A stretch of 64,000 nucleotides of DNA, taken from Catenulispora sp. MAP5-51 (GTDB lineage Bacteria; Actinomycetota; Actinomycetes; Streptomycetales; Catenulisporaceae). The stretch is taken from assembly GCF_041261205.1 (NCBI RefSeq), contig NZ_JBGCCH010000019.1, positions 62,001 to 126,000 on the forward strand. The letters run 5' to 3'. The position numbers and the translations under genes are program-made. Within the stretch, counting starts at the first letter, position 1; every line of letters begins with the position of its first letter. The notes under the pieces were generated by a model. That model was not told the DNA's origin. It did no database searches and saw only the letters and a list, made by a program, of their open reading frames with translations. Of the stretch, positions 1 to 8,703 are shown in pieces.

Positions 1-1154
1 CTGAACTGGCCGGACAGCAGTGTCACCCGCTCGCGCATGCCGAGCAGGCCGAAGCCGCTCCCGCCGGCCGTCGTCGGGGGTCTCGGGCGGCCCCGGCCGC
101 CGAGGCCGTCGTCCCCGTCGTCCACCACCTCGATCGTCACTGCCTTCGGCTCGTAGCCGACCGCGACTCGGCACGTCCGCGCCCCGGAGTGGCGTACCAC
201 GTTCGTCAGCGACTCCTGAATGATCCGGAACGCCGACAGTTCGATCTCCGGCGGCAGCGGCCGCCGCTCGCCCTGCCAGGTCACCTGGACCCGCACCCCG
301 GCGCCGGCCGTGCGCTCGGCGAGCTGCGGGACGTCGGCCAGGCTGCTGGCCGGCGCCAGCGGAGCGGCCTGCGGCATGGCGTCGTCCGGCTCGGCGCGGC
401 GGAGCGCCCCGAGCATGCGCTGCAGCTCGAGCAGCGTCTCCCGGCTCGTGGTCTCGATGCCGGCCAGCGCCTGCCGCGCCTGCTCGGGCTTGGCGTCCAC
501 GACCCGCGCCGCCGCTCCCGACAGCACCGTGATGATCCCGATGCTGTGCGCGACGCTGTCGTGCAGTTCGCGGGCGATCCGCAGCCGCTCGGCCATGACA
601 ACGCGCGCCGCGATCTGCTCGCGGAGGGCTTCGAGGTATTCACGTCGTTTGAGATACACCGCCCCGAAGGCCCACGCGACCGCGGACCACGCCGCGTACT
701 GCGCGGCCCACCCGGCCGCGTCGCGGATGGAGCCTTCGGGGTTGACGTGGGTGGAGTTGACGAACACGGCCGCGACGGCGGCGACGGAGCCGACGGCGGC
801 GGCCTTCGGCTGCCGGGCGGCGAGGTGCCCGCCCAAGGCGACGAGCAGGAGAAACAAGATCAAAGGCCGCATGCCGAGAAGGCCGCCGAGGACCGATTCG
901 CCCAGGATCGCCGCGAAGGCCGCCGCCGGCAGACGGCGCACCAGCAGAAGCGGAAGGGCGAGCACGACGTAGAGACCCGTCGTCAGGAAGGGCCCGAGGC
1001 CTGCGAACCGGAACATGCCGTCGAAGTGCCCAGCCTCGGGGATCGGCATCGTCAACCAGAGTCCCAGCGCGCAGAAGCAGCCGAACACCACGGCCTGCGA
1101 CCTCAGCCAGGTCATGCGCTCCGATGTCGTGGGACGCTGGAGAAGCTCTTCCAT
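1..1154 (-). CDS. NarL-type sensor histidine kinase (3' end outside window)
   Basis: The minus-strand frame is open from an ATG at 1154 to the window edge, so the C-terminus is missing. The first ~120 residues hold several hydrophobic membrane segments. They are followed by a dimerisation/phosphoacceptor helix with the motif [17 protein letters not shown] (phosphorylated His encoded near 561-563), typical of the HisKA_3 family that pairs with LuxR-type response regulators. The last visible residues, [18 protein letters not shown], belong to the end of the HATPase domain, so only a short tail is lost. Its response regulator is presumably just beyond the left edge. The gene diverges from the decayed ABC gene at 1296, with a long palindrome in between. 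The signal sensed is unknown. Confidence 0.85.
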   Translation of the reverse strand, partial: MEELLQRPTTSERMTWLRSQAVVFGCFCALGLWLTMPIPEAGHFDGMFRFAGLGPFLTTGLYVVLALPLLLVRRLPAAAFAAILGESVLGGLLGMRPLILFLLLVALGGHLAARQPKAAAVGSVAAVAAVFVNSTHVNPEGSIRDAAGWAAQYAAWSAVAWAFGAVYLKRREYLEALREQIAARVVMAERLRIARELHDSVAHSIGIITVLSGAAARVVDAKPEQARQALAGIETTSRETLLELQRMLGALRRAEPDDAMPQAAPLAPASSLADVPQLAERTAGAGVRVQVTWQGERRPLPPEIELSAFRIIQESLTNVVRHSGARTCRVAVGYEPKAVTIEVVDDGDDGLGGRGRPRPPTTAGGSGFGLLGMRERVTLLSGQF

Positions 1155-1186
1155 AGGGAAAACATATTCGGCGGGTCGGCTCCACG

Positions 1187-1229
1187 CGTCGCCCCGGGGG
1201 TGTACGCGGCGTACACCCCCGGGGCGACG
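1187..1229. promoter_or_regulatory. 43-bp perfect palindrome, candidate operator
   Basis: Two perfect 21-base arms (1187-1207 and 1209-1229) surround a single G. The core reads GTGTACGC-G-GCGTACAC. It lies between divergent genes, 33 bp from the kinase start and 67 bp from the ABC start, where a repressor such as a TetR-type protein would bind. A terminator is unlikely because neither flanking gene ends here. Confidence 0.5.
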
Positions 1230-1295
1230 GCCTGGGGAGAGGTGACATCCGCCGGCCGACGCGACGGATCATGGTCCGTTCGTAGGTTCGTGGTC

Positions 1296-1550
1296 ATGAC
1301 GACTGCACCGATGATCGATCTTCGCGATGCGACGAAGAAATACGATGACGGCCCGCCGTCGCTGGCCGGTGTGACCTTGTCCGTGGAGTCCGGTGAGTGC
1401 GTGGCGATCCTCGGCCATTCCGGCAGCGGGAAGTCCACGCTGCTGAATCTGATCGTCGGCCTGAACCGGCCCTCCAGCGGCAGTGTCACCGTCGACGGCG
1501 CGCGCGTCGACTAACTCGGTGAGGCCGGTTCGGCGAAGTACCGCTCGCGG
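1296..1550 (+). pseudogene. Truncated ABC transporter ATPase (MacB/LolD type)
   Basis: From ATG 1296 the frame encodes the N-terminus of an export-type ATPase, with Walker [10 protein letters not shown], but stops at TAA (1512-1514) after 72 residues. Beyond the stop the same frame continues with LGEAGSAKYRSR, the stretch expected next in MacB-type ATPases. The TAA is therefore a nonsense mutation inside a once-longer gene. Soon after 1550 the similarity ends and another gene begins, so the Q-loop, signature and Walker B are deleted. It is not a duplicate of the intact ATPase at 3118, because the N-terminal sequences differ. It is probably non-functional. Confidence 0.75.
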
Positions 1551-1592
1551 GCTGGAGGACGCGAAGGGCCACCAGTACGGCGAGGAGAAACC

Positions 1593-2102
1593 ATGAGCGT
1601 CATCGACCGGTCAGCGGCGAAGGCGCAGTCCGATTCGAGTCACGACAGCGCCGTTGCGGGCAGGCAGCCCGCGCAGCGTCGGCGCTGTTTTCCTTGCCGG
1701 TGGCCTGGGTTGGCGCTCATCGGCTGCGGAGTCGCAGTACTCGCCTGGGCGTTCGTGCTCTGCATCGCCCTGCCGTCCACGGCGACTGCCGCGCATTGGT
1801 CGGCCGCCTGGGCCGGGTTGGACGTCATGGAGGCGCTCGGCTTCATCGGCACCGGGGTCCTGGCAGCTCGTGGCGATCTCCGACGGGTCCTGTCTGCCGC
1901 GGCCACGTCGGCGCTGTTGCTGGTCGACTCCTGGTTCGACATGGTGACAGCGGGGTCTGGCCGCGATTTCGCCGTGGCGCCGGCCATGGCGTGCTTCGGC
2001 GAACTGCCGCTTGCGGTGGTCTGTGCGGTCGTCGCCTTGCGACCGTTCCGAGTTCCGACACCAACCGTCGATCATGAGAAAACAGAGGACCCTCGATCAT
2101 GA
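1593..2102 (+). CDS. Small integral membrane protein, unknown function
   Basis: This is a 169-residue protein. A ~35-residue basic, Cys-containing N-terminal tail (RRRCFPCRW) is followed by about four hydrophobic helices (roughly residues 40-62, 72-90, 97-115 and 128-147) and a charged C-terminus. I recognise no conserved enzymatic motif. The ATG at 1593 follows GGCGAGGAG. Its stop overlaps the methyltransferase start in an ATGA arrangement, so the two are translationally coupled and probably work together. The segment just upstream is the scar of the decayed ABC gene, so this pair may have been joined to it by a deletion. Confidence 0.65.
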   Translation: MSVIDRSAAKAQSDSSHDSAVAGRQPAQRRRCFPCRWPGLALIGCGVAVLAWAFVLCIALPSTATAAHWSAAWAGLDVMEALGFIGTGVLAARGDLRRVLSAAATSALLLVDSWFDMVTAGSGRDFAVAPAMACFGELPLAVVCAVVALRPFRVPTPTVDHEKTEDPRS

Positions 2103-2755
2103 ATCTTCGTACTGCGCTCGGTCGGCCCGGAGCGCGACGGGGGTTGACCGCGGCGGCGGCTGGCACCGCGGCTTTGTCCTTTTGGATGTTGGACTCCGCC
2201 CCCTATCCGTACGCGCAGCGCTGGCTGCTCAGTCTGCCCTTGCCGCTGCTCAGCCAGGGGCGGCTCGATTCGATGCTGGAGTTGCGCCATGGCGAGCGGG
2301 TCCTGGAGGTCGGACCGGGTACGGGCCTGCAGGCTCTGCAGACCGCCCCGCAACTGGGCCCTGACGGTCGACTGGACATCGTCGATATCCAGCAGGAGAT
2401 GCTCGACCACGTGATGAGCCGGGCCGTACAGCGCGGCCTCACCAACATCGTGCCGGCCCAGGCGGACGCCCACCACATGCCGTTCGAGAACTCCGTGTTC
2501 GACGCCGCCTACCTGGTGACGGCCCTGGGCGAGATCCCGCAGCCGGAGGTGACGCTGACGGAGCTGAAGCGGGTGGTCAAGCCGACCGGGAGGATCGTGG
2601 TGGGCGAGTTCTTCGACAGGCACCAGGTGCGGCGCGCCACCCTGGCTCGCCATGCCAATGCTGTGGGGCTCCACGTGAACCGGCTGATCGGCCCGCCGTT
2701 CTCCTACTACGCCCAGCTGGCGCCATGCCGACCGGGCGGGTCAGGGGGCCGCTGA
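2099..2755 (+). CDS. Class I SAM-dependent methyltransferase
   Basis: This 218-residue protein begins with a hydrophobic N-terminal stretch and continues into a Rossmann-fold methyltransferase. Motif I is VLEVGPGTG (about residues 64-72) and the acidic residue of motif II is in LDIVDIQQEM. Motif IV/post-motif reads FDAAYLVTALGEIP, and GRIVVGEFF marks the later strand. This is the UbiE/Methyltransf_11 pattern. The substrate is unknown. The start overlaps the stop of the membrane protein upstream, implying coexpression. The last ~12 residues are Gly/Arg/Pro-rich and may have been altered by the IS66-related rearrangement directly downstream. Confidence 0.8.
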   Translation: MNLRTALGRPGARRGLTAAAAGTAALSFWMLDSAPYPYAQRWLLSLPLPLLSQGRLDSMLELRHGERVLEVGPGTGLQALQTAPQLGPDGRLDIVDIQQEMLDHVMSRAVQRGLTNIVPAQADAHHMPFENSVFDAAYLVTALGEIPQPEVTLTELKRVVKPTGRIVVGEFFDRHQVRRATLARHANAVGLHVNRLIGPPFSYYAQLAPCRPGGSGGR

Positions 2756-2816
2756 CAGCTGCCGGCACCCACCACCGACGACGGCGACGGCCGTTGGTGG
2801 AGCCCACCGGTTCTCC

Positions 2817-3077
2817 CGAACGCGCTTCCGCCAAGACGACTACCTCCGCTTCCTCGACGACTTGTCAATTCCCTGGGACAACAACGCCGCGGAACGCGAG
2901 ATCCGGATGGTCAAGGTCCGACAGAAGGTATCCGGATCCTTACGCACACTGACCGGCGCGCAACACTTCGCCACCATCCGAAGCTACCTGGCCACCGCCG
3001 TCAAACACGGCGTACGCGTCATCGACGCTCTCGTTCAGGCTGCCGAGGGCAGCCCCTGGCTGCTCTCGGCAGCCTGA
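2817..3077 (+). pseudogene. IS66-family transposase remnant (C-terminal end)
   Basis: The frame ending at 3077 reads the hallmark C-terminus of IS66 transposases: IPWDNNAAEREIRMVKVRQK, then VSGSLRTLTGAQHF and RSYLATAVKHG, ending with a GSPWLL-type tail. The catalytic glutamate of the DDE triad is the E in NNAAERE. All upstream transposase sequence is absent, so this is a ~85-residue relic. A TTG at 2862 could nominally start it, but no ribosome-binding site is evident. It sits between the methyltransferase and the intact exporter operon and marks an old insertion/deletion event. Confidence 0.85.
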
Positions 3078-3117
3078 ACCCCTGACCAGTCACCAACCAA
3101 CTACGAGGGGCTCAGAT

Positions 3118-3888
3118 ATGTCCACGGCAACTCCGCCATTGAAAACACAGACCGCGTTCGCGGCCCGCGCACGGCAGGTCGTCAAGACCTACGGTTCGGA
3201 CGAAACGCGCGTCACCGCGCTCGACAGCGTCGACGTCGAGATCGCGCGCGGCCGGCTCACGGCGATCATGGGCCCGTCCGGCTCCGGCAAGTCGACGCTG
3301 ATGCACTGCCTCGCCGGGCTCGACAAGGTGACGACGGGTCAGGTCTTCATCGGCGACGCCGAGGTCACCGCGATGAAGGACAAGCAACTGACCAACCTCC
3401 GGCGTGACCGGGTCGGCTTCATCTTCCAGTCCTTCAACCTGCTGCCGACGCTGAACGCGCTGGAGAACATCACACTGCCGATGGACATCGCGGGCCGCAA
3501 GCCCGAGAAGCAGTGGCTGGACCAGGTGATCGAGACGGTCGGCCTGTCCGATCGGCTCAAGCACCGGCCGAACCAGCTCTCCGGCGGCCAGCAGCAGCGG
3601 GTGGCCGTCGCCCGCGCGCTCGCCTCGAAGCCGGAGATCATCTTCGGTGACGAACCCACCGGGAACCTCGACTCGCGCGCCGGCGCCGAGATCCTCGGCT
3701 TCCTGCGCCGCTCGGTCGACGAACTGGGTCAGACCATCGTCATGGTGACCCACGACCCGGTCGCGGCCGGCTACGCGGACCGCGCGCTCTATCTGGCCGA
3801 CGGTCGGATCGTCGACGACATGGCCGACCCGACCGCGGAAACCGTCCTCGACCGGATGCGCGGCTTCGACGGCCGCCGCGACAGCTGA
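3118..3888 (+). CDS. ABC transporter ATP-binding protein (MacB/LolD family)
   Basis: This is a 256-residue nucleotide-binding subunit. It has Walker [10 protein letters not shown] (about residues 53-61), Q-loop [10 protein letters not shown], signature LSGGQQQR, Walker [11 protein letters not shown] and a switch His in VTHD, so it is complete and presumably active. The ATG follows GAGGGG. The permease gene begins 13 bp downstream, giving the usual ATPase-permease operon. These systems use ATP to drive a mechanotransmission-type permease for antimicrobial peptide, lipoprotein or drug export. The substrate cannot be read from sequence. Confidence 0.92.
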   Translation: MSTATPPLKTQTAFAARARQVVKTYGSDETRVTALDSVDVEIARGRLTAIMGPSGSGKSTLMHCLAGLDKVTTGQVFIGDAEVTAMKDKQLTNLRRDRVGFIFQSFNLLPTLNALENITLPMDIAGRKPEKQWLDQVIETVGLSDRLKHRPNQLSGGQQQRVAVARALASKPEIIFGDEPTGNLDSRAGAEILGFLRRSVDELGQTIVMVTHDPVAAGYADRALYLADGRIVDDMADPTAETVLDRMRGFDGRRDS

Positions 3889-3901
3889 GGGGATCAGGAC
3901 C

Positions 3902-6433
3902 GTGCTGAAGGCATCATGGCGGAATTTCTTCGCCCACAAGGGACGTTTGGCGCTCTCGCTGATCGCGGTCGTGCTCTCGGTGGCGTTCGTCGCCGGCACG
4001 CTGATGTTCACCGACACCATCGACAAGACGTTCGACCGGATGTTCGGCGACACCGCGGCCAACGTGACCGTGCTCCCCGTCAAGGACAAGGACGCAGCCG
4101 AAGGCGCCAAGGACCAGACGGTTCCCGGATCGCTGGTCTCACAGGTCTCGTCGGTCCCCGGCGTCGCCTCGGCGCGCGGTGACGTGTCGACCATGCAGAT
4201 CGCCGTTACGGACATGGCCGACAACCAGATCACCGGCGACGGCGGCGCTCCGGCGGTCGGCATCAACTGGGACGACCAGAGCAAGTCCGTCGCGTTGAAG
4301 TCCGGTCACACGCCCAGCGGCGCCGACCAGGTCGTCATCGACGAGGACACCGCGAACAACGAGCACCTCAAGATCGGCGACGAGCTCAAGGTGACGGCCC
4401 TACCCGGCAACTTCACCACGAACATCGTCGGTATCGCGCACTTCAAGACGGTCAACGCGGGCCTGATGATGGTCTTCTTCGACGATGCCACCGCTACCAC
4501 GAAGCTGCTCGGCGCGCCGAACATCTACAACGACGTCGCGGTCACGGCCGCCGCCGGCGTGTCGAACGACCAGCTGAAGAAGAACGTCGTCTCGGCGATC
4601 GGCGGCGGCTACGACGTCAAGACCGCGGCCGAGCAGACGAAGTCGACGATTGACAACCTCAGCTTCATCTCGGTGATGCGCATCGCGCTGCTCGGCTTCG
4701 CCGGGATCGCGGTGCTGGTCGGCGCGTTCCTGATCGTCAACACCTTCCAGATGCTGGTCGCCCAGCGGACTCGTGAACTGGGACTGCTCCGCGCGCTCGG
4801 CGCGAGCCGCAAGCAGATCAACCGCTCGGTGCGCTTCGAAGCGCTGCTTCTGGGCATCATCGGCTCGACCCTGGGCATCGGCGCGGGCGTCGGAATCGCC
4901 TTCGGCCTCATCAAGCTGCTGGACTCCGCCGGAGTGAACGTGTCGACCGGCGACATGACCATCAAGGTGACCACGCCTATCGCGGGATACGCAGTCGGCG
5001 TCATCGTGACGCTGGTCGCCGCGTGGCTTCCGGCCCGCCGTGCCGCCAAGATCACACCGATGGCGGCGCTGCGCGACGCAGGCACCCCGGGCGACCGCAA
5101 GTCCTCGGTCGTTCGCAACACGGTCGGCCTGATCGTGACCGGAGCAGGCGCGCTGGCCCTGTTCGCCGCGGGGAGTTCGTCCGGCAACGCCGGTGGTTCG
5201 CTGCTCGCTCTCGGCGTGTTGTTGACACTGATCGGAGCCGTGGTCATCGGCCCGATGCTCGCCGGCGGTGTCGTCAGGGCTCTGGGAGCGCTGATTCCGG
5301 GCACAGTCGGTCGTCTCGCCAAGCGCAACGCGCTGCGCAACCCGAGGCGTACCGGCGCCACCGCCGCCGCGCTGATGATCGGCCTCGCGCTGGTCGCGGG
5401 GCTGTCGGTGGTCAGCTCGTCCATGGTCGCCTCGGCCTCGAGCCAGCTGGACAAGTCGGTCGGCGCGGACTTCGTCATGCAGACCCAGGGCCGTCTGGGC
5501 GTCACGCCTGAGGCGCTCGCCGCAGCGAAGTCGACGCGGGGCATCGCCCACGTCACCGAGAACAAGGACATCAGCGGCAAGATCGGTGACGCGGGAGCCA
5601 GGAGCGACTTCTTCGTCTCAAGTTCGACGATGCTCGACGACTTCTCGGTCAAGACCGTCTCCGGCGACATGAGCAAGGTGTTCAGCGGCGACGGCATCGC
5701 GGTGCAAGAGGACTTCGCCTCCTCCCACCACCTCAAGCTCGGCGACACCACGCCGGTCACCTTCGACGGCGGCTCGCCGACGAACCTGTCGATCGTGGCG
5801 ATCACCAGCAAGGACACCAGCTTCAACAACGGCAGGTCCTACGTGAGCAGCGACACGGTGGCCAAGTCGGTGCCCGCCGCCAAGATGCCGCTGGACTTCA
5901 TGCTCTTCGCCAAGGCCGAGCCGGGTCAGGCCGACGCGGCATACAAGGCCCTGCAGGACAACCTCAAGCCGTTCCCGCAGATCCAGGTGAAGAACCAGGC
6001 CGACTACAAGAAGCTGCTCCACGACCAGGTCGGCCAGCTGCTCGGCCTGGTCTACGGTCTGCTCGGCCTGGCGATCATCGTGGCCATCCTCGGCGTCGTC
6101 AACACCCTGGCTCTCTCGGTGGTCGAGCGGACCCGCGAGATCGGCCTGCTGCGCGCGATCGGCCTGTCCCGCCGCAGGCTGCGCCGCATGATCCGCCTGG
6201 AGTCCGTCGTGATCGCCCTGTTCGGCGCCGTCCTCGGCGTCGGGCTGGGCATGGGCTGGGGCATCGCGGCCCAGAAGCTGCTCAGTTCGGCCGGACTCGG
6301 CATCCTGTCCATCCCGTGGGCCACGATCGTGGTCGTCTTCATCGGCTCCGCCGTCGTCGGCCTGCTCGCCGCCCTGATGCCCGCCTGGCGGGCCTCCCGG
6401 CAGAACGTCCTCGCCGCCATCGCGACGGACTGA
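3902..6433 (+). CDS. FtsX-like ABC permease, two-repeat type
   Basis: This is an 843-residue permease starting at GTG 3902 after GAGGGG. An N-terminal transmembrane helix (about residues 18-38) is followed by a large extracytoplasmic domain. Three helices then carry the first FtsX motif (QRTRELGLLRALGASR, about residues 285-300). A central helix pair, a second extracytoplasmic domain and a second FtsX unit (VVERTREIGLLRAIGLSR) with terminal helices follow. This duplicated architecture is usual for actinobacterial permeases of the type partnered with the preceding ATPase. The gene is intact. There is no clear terminator before the IS3 relic at 6596. Confidence 0.9.
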   Translation: MLKASWRNFFAHKGRLALSLIAVVLSVAFVAGTLMFTDTIDKTFDRMFGDTAANVTVLPVKDKDAAEGAKDQTVPGSLVSQVSSVPGVASARGDVSTMQIAVTDMADNQITGDGGAPAVGINWDDQSKSVALKSGHTPSGADQVVIDEDTANNEHLKIGDELKVTALPGNFTTNIVGIAHFKTVNAGLMMVFFDDATATTKLLGAPNIYNDVAVTAAAGVSNDQLKKNVVSAIGGGYDVKTAAEQTKSTIDNLSFISVMRIALLGFAGIAVLVGAFLIVNTFQMLVAQRTRELGLLRALGASRKQINRSVRFEALLLGIIGSTLGIGAGVGIAFGLIKLLDSAGVNVSTGDMTIKVTTPIAGYAVGVIVTLVAAWLPARRAAKITPMAALRDAGTPGDRKSSVVRNTVGLIVTGAGALALFAAGSSSGNAGGSLLALGVLLTLIGAVVIGPMLAGGVVRALGALIPGTVGRLAKRNALRNPRRTGATAAALMIGLALVAGLSVVSSSMVASASSQLDKSVGADFVMQTQGRLGVTPEALAAAKSTRGIAHVTENKDISGKIGDAGARSDFFVSSSTMLDDFSVKTVSGDMSKVFSGDGIAVQEDFASSHHLKLGDTTPVTFDGGSPTNLSIVAITSKDTSFNNGRSYVSSDTVAKSVPAAKMPLDFMLFAKAEPGQADAAYKALQDNLKPFPQIQVKNQADYKKLLHDQVGQLLGLVYGLLGLAIIVAILGVVNTLALSVVERTREIGLLRAIGLSRRRLRRMIRLESVVIALFGAVLGVGLGMGWGIAAQKLLSSAGLGILSIPWATIVVVFIGSAVVGLLAALMPAWRASRQNVLAAIATD

Positions 6434-6595
6434 ACGCCACTGACGACCGATTGCTCGCCCGGCTCTGCCTGAACGACGACGACTGGATCGTCGAGGGGGC
6501 TTCTGCGCTCCTCGCACGACGGATCGCCGCGCGGCTCACATCGATCTTGAGCTTCCCCTCGTATCGTGGAGACCATAACTGACAGGGAGAGTCAG

Positions 6596-6796
6596 ATGGC
6601 TGAGACGAGGCGCAAGTACGATCCAGACTTCCGGGCCGGTGCGATCAGGATCGTCACGGAGACCGGGAAGTCGTGCGCGGAGGTCGCGCGCGATCTGGGG
6701 ATCAACGAGACGACCCTGGCGACCTGGGTGAGCCGGGAGCGGGCGGCGACGCGGGCGCGGTCGACGTCGGGGCTGGGCGAGTCTGAGGCGGCCTGA
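6596..6796 (+). pseudogene. IS3-family OrfA-like transposase fragment
   Basis: The 66 residues from ATG 6596 read as the HTH domain of IS3/IS911-type OrfA proteins: RRKYDPDFRAGAIRIVTETG, then AEVARDLGINETTLATWVS. The start follows GACAGGGAGAG. The frame ends early, without the leucine zipper, and no OrfB follows. A short-lived ORF can arise after deletion, so I treat it as a remnant. It may still make a small DNA-binding protein. It lies directly before the serine recombinase, consistent with a mobile-element hot spot. Confidence 0.7.
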
Positions 6797-6800
6797 CCAA

Positions 6801-6836
6801 CCGCTTCTGTGCCGCTGCCCAGCGCCACAGAAGCGG
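6801..6836 (+). terminator. Hairpin terminator after OrfA relic
   Basis: A perfect 11-bp stem (CCGCTTCTGTG at 6801-6811 pairing with 6826-6836) encloses a 14-nt loop. It lies four bases after the OrfA stop. No long T tract follows, which is normal for high-GC actinomycete terminators. Confidence 0.6.
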
Positions 6837-6934
6837 CGGCTTGTCATCAGACACCGGATCTGAGACGTCAGAAGGAGAAGGCCGCAGAACCCCATTGCGC
6901 CGAGGGTTCCGGCACGTGACGGAAGGCGACCGCG

Positions 6935-8395
6935 ATGAGAGCGATGGACCCCAGCTCGCCGCGGCATGGACTGGCAGGCACGCCTATGGTGGTCACCGGG
7001 AAGGCGCTGACAGCCCTGGGGTCCCGCTTCGCCTTCTACGGCCGTTGCTCCACCGAGGATCATCAGGACCCGGTGACCTCGCGTGCCTGGCAATGGGATC
7101 AGGCCAGCATGGCCACTGCGGGTCATGGGTTGATTGTCGCGGAGTACTTCGATGTCGACCATTCCCGCACGCTCCCCTGGGGTCAGCGTCCGATGGCTGC
7201 CGCGCTGCTCGCAGAGGTCGCTAAGCCTGACCGTCGGTTCGACGCGATCGTGATCGGCGAGCCGCAGCGGGCGTTCTATGACGCCCAGTTCGCCAATACG
7301 TACCCGGTCTTCCGGCACTACGGCGTCGAGCTGTGGGTGCCCGAGGTCGGCGGCCTGTTCGACGCAGAGAACGAAGCACACGCGATGACCATGGCGATGT
7401 TCGGCATCCTGGCCAAAGCCGAAATCACCCGCACCCGCCGCCGCGTGCGGGTCTCGATGGGAGCCCTGACCTGGATCCAGGGCCGATACATGGGCGGTCG
7501 GCCGCCCTACGGATACCTTCTCGCCGACGCCGGCCCACACCCACATCCGCACCAACGCAGCCTCGGAGCCCGCCTGCACCGACTCGAGGTCGACCCGGTC
7601 GCCGCACCGGTCGTCCGACGCATCTTCGCGCTGCGCCTGGACGGAAACAGCCTGGAGCGCATCTGCGCCATCCTCGACCAAGAGGGCGTCGCCTGCCCGT
7701 CCGCCCACGATCAGAATCGCAACCAGCACCGCGACGCCCTGCACTGGCAGAAGACCACTGTCCTGCAGATCCTGACCAACGAGCGCTACACCGGCATCCA
7801 AGTCTGGAACAAGTCCTCCAAGACGGAGGTACTCCTGGACGTGACCAATCCCGGGCTCGGCCACCGCACCGCATTCCGCCCCAACCCCACCGAGGAATGG
7901 ATCTACTCCGAGTCCGACGCCCACCCGCCGATCATCAGCACGGCCGACTACCTGCGCGTGCAGGCCATCAGAGGCACCCGGTCGGACGCCGTCGCCGAGT
8001 ACCGGCTGCGCGGACTGATCGTCTGCGCAGCATGTGGCCATCGGATGGAGGGCAGCAGCAACAACGGCCTGCTGTACTACCGCTGCCGGCGAGCCGCCGA
8101 GCATACTGCCGACGGCCTTCCGCGCACGGTGTACGTCCGTGAGGCCCTCATAGCCACCCACCTCGCACAACTGATCACGGCCGCGCTCCTCGGCCCCGAG
8201 CAGCAAACCGACAGCGAGGCGCTAGCCATCCTGCCGACGCTGACAGGCCAGGCGCGCCTGCTACGAGAACTCGGGCTGCGCATCTCCTACGACGCCGCCG
8301 GTCACACTTTCTCGATCGACAGCACCTACGGCACGATTGCCGTCGCTACGGAGACGCCAAAGAAAAACGACTACAAGATCGAAGAGATCTTGTAG
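6935..8395 (+). CDS. Serine recombinase (resolvase/integrase type)
   Basis: This is a 486-residue protein. The N-terminal resolvase domain carries FYGRCSTEDHQDP, with the catalytic Ser at about residue 39. Conserved arginines lie in RAWQWDQ and EITRTRRRVR. A Recombinase domain follows (about residues 190-310, with GGRPPYGY and LTNERYTGIQVWN), then a Cys-rich zinc-ribbon-like segment (VCAACGHRME, YYRCRR). The C-terminus is shorter than in phage large serine integrases. The last codons lie inside the hairpin that terminates the neighbouring tRNA-Leu, so the element probably sits exactly at a tRNA-side junction. Starts at 6944 or 6986 are alternatives. Confidence 0.85.
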   Translation: MRAMDPSSPRHGLAGTPMVVTGKALTALGSRFAFYGRCSTEDHQDPVTSRAWQWDQASMATAGHGLIVAEYFDVDHSRTLPWGQRPMAAALLAEVAKPDRRFDAIVIGEPQRAFYDAQFANTYPVFRHYGVELWVPEVGGLFDAENEAHAMTMAMFGILAKAEITRTRRRVRVSMGALTWIQGRYMGGRPPYGYLLADAGPHPHPHQRSLGARLHRLEVDPVAAPVVRRIFALRLDGNSLERICAILDQEGVACPSAHDQNRNQHRDALHWQKTTVLQILTNERYTGIQVWNKSSKTEVLLDVTNPGLGHRTAFRPNPTEEWIYSESDAHPPIISTADYLRVQAIRGTRSDAVAEYRLRGLIVCAACGHRMEGSSNNGLLYYRCRRAAEHTADGLPRTVYVREALIATHLAQLITAALLGPEQQTDSEALAILPTLTGQARLLRELGLRISYDAAGHTFSIDSTYGTIAVATETPKKNDYKIEEIL

Positions 8396-8399
8396 TCGT
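8367..8399 (-). terminator. Intrinsic terminator of tRNA-Leu
   Basis: A perfect 14-bp inverted repeat (8367-8380 and 8386-8399) has a 5-nt loop. Read on the minus strand it is followed by a run of Ts (TTTTTC), the classic intrinsic terminator. It begins 4 nt after the tRNA 3' end. On the plus strand the same bases encode the last residues and stop codon of the recombinase. Confidence 0.8.
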
Positions 8400-8402
8400 A
8401 CG

Positions 8403-8486
8403 TGTCCGAGGGGGGACTTGAACCCCCACACCCTTAACGGGCACTAGCACCTCAAGCTAGCGCGTCTGCCATTCCGCCACTCGGAC
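8403..8486 (-). tRNA. tRNA-Leu(GAG)
   Basis: The 84-nt minus-strand sequence folds as a class II tRNA. The acceptor stem is GTCCGAG/CTCGGAC with discriminator A, the anticodon stem is CTAGC/GCTAG with loop TTGAGGT (anticodon GAG), and there is a long variable arm and a GTTCAAGTC T-loop. It decodes CUC/CUU leucine. CCA is not encoded. A recombinase gene abuts its 3' side. Confidence 0.95.
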
Positions 8487-8703
8487 GAGTGTCACGGGCT
8501 GATCTGGGGCGTTGCCGCCTTGATCCGCTCGCGTTGGGTCAACCATATCAAAAGTTGGGGGTGCTGTTTCAACACGCTTCATGTGGCGGTGTGTGGGGCG
8601 GGTGGGCTCACCCTGACGGGTGATTGTTCGGACCTTTGGGGCGGGGGTTGGGGGTGTGGGGGCTGGTGCGGGGTTAGCTTCTGGTGGGTGCCGCCTACTT
8701 TCT

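Noticed and set aside
1550-1594. A short coding tail reading LEDAKGHQYGEEKP ending just at the next start
   Set aside because: It could be the end of a lost gene joined by deletion, but 14 residues are too few to assign.
6596-8486. An integrated plasmid or phage with duplicated tRNA end
   Set aside because: I looked for a second copy of the tRNA-Leu 3' end elsewhere in the window and saw none. No phage structural or plasmid replication genes are present.
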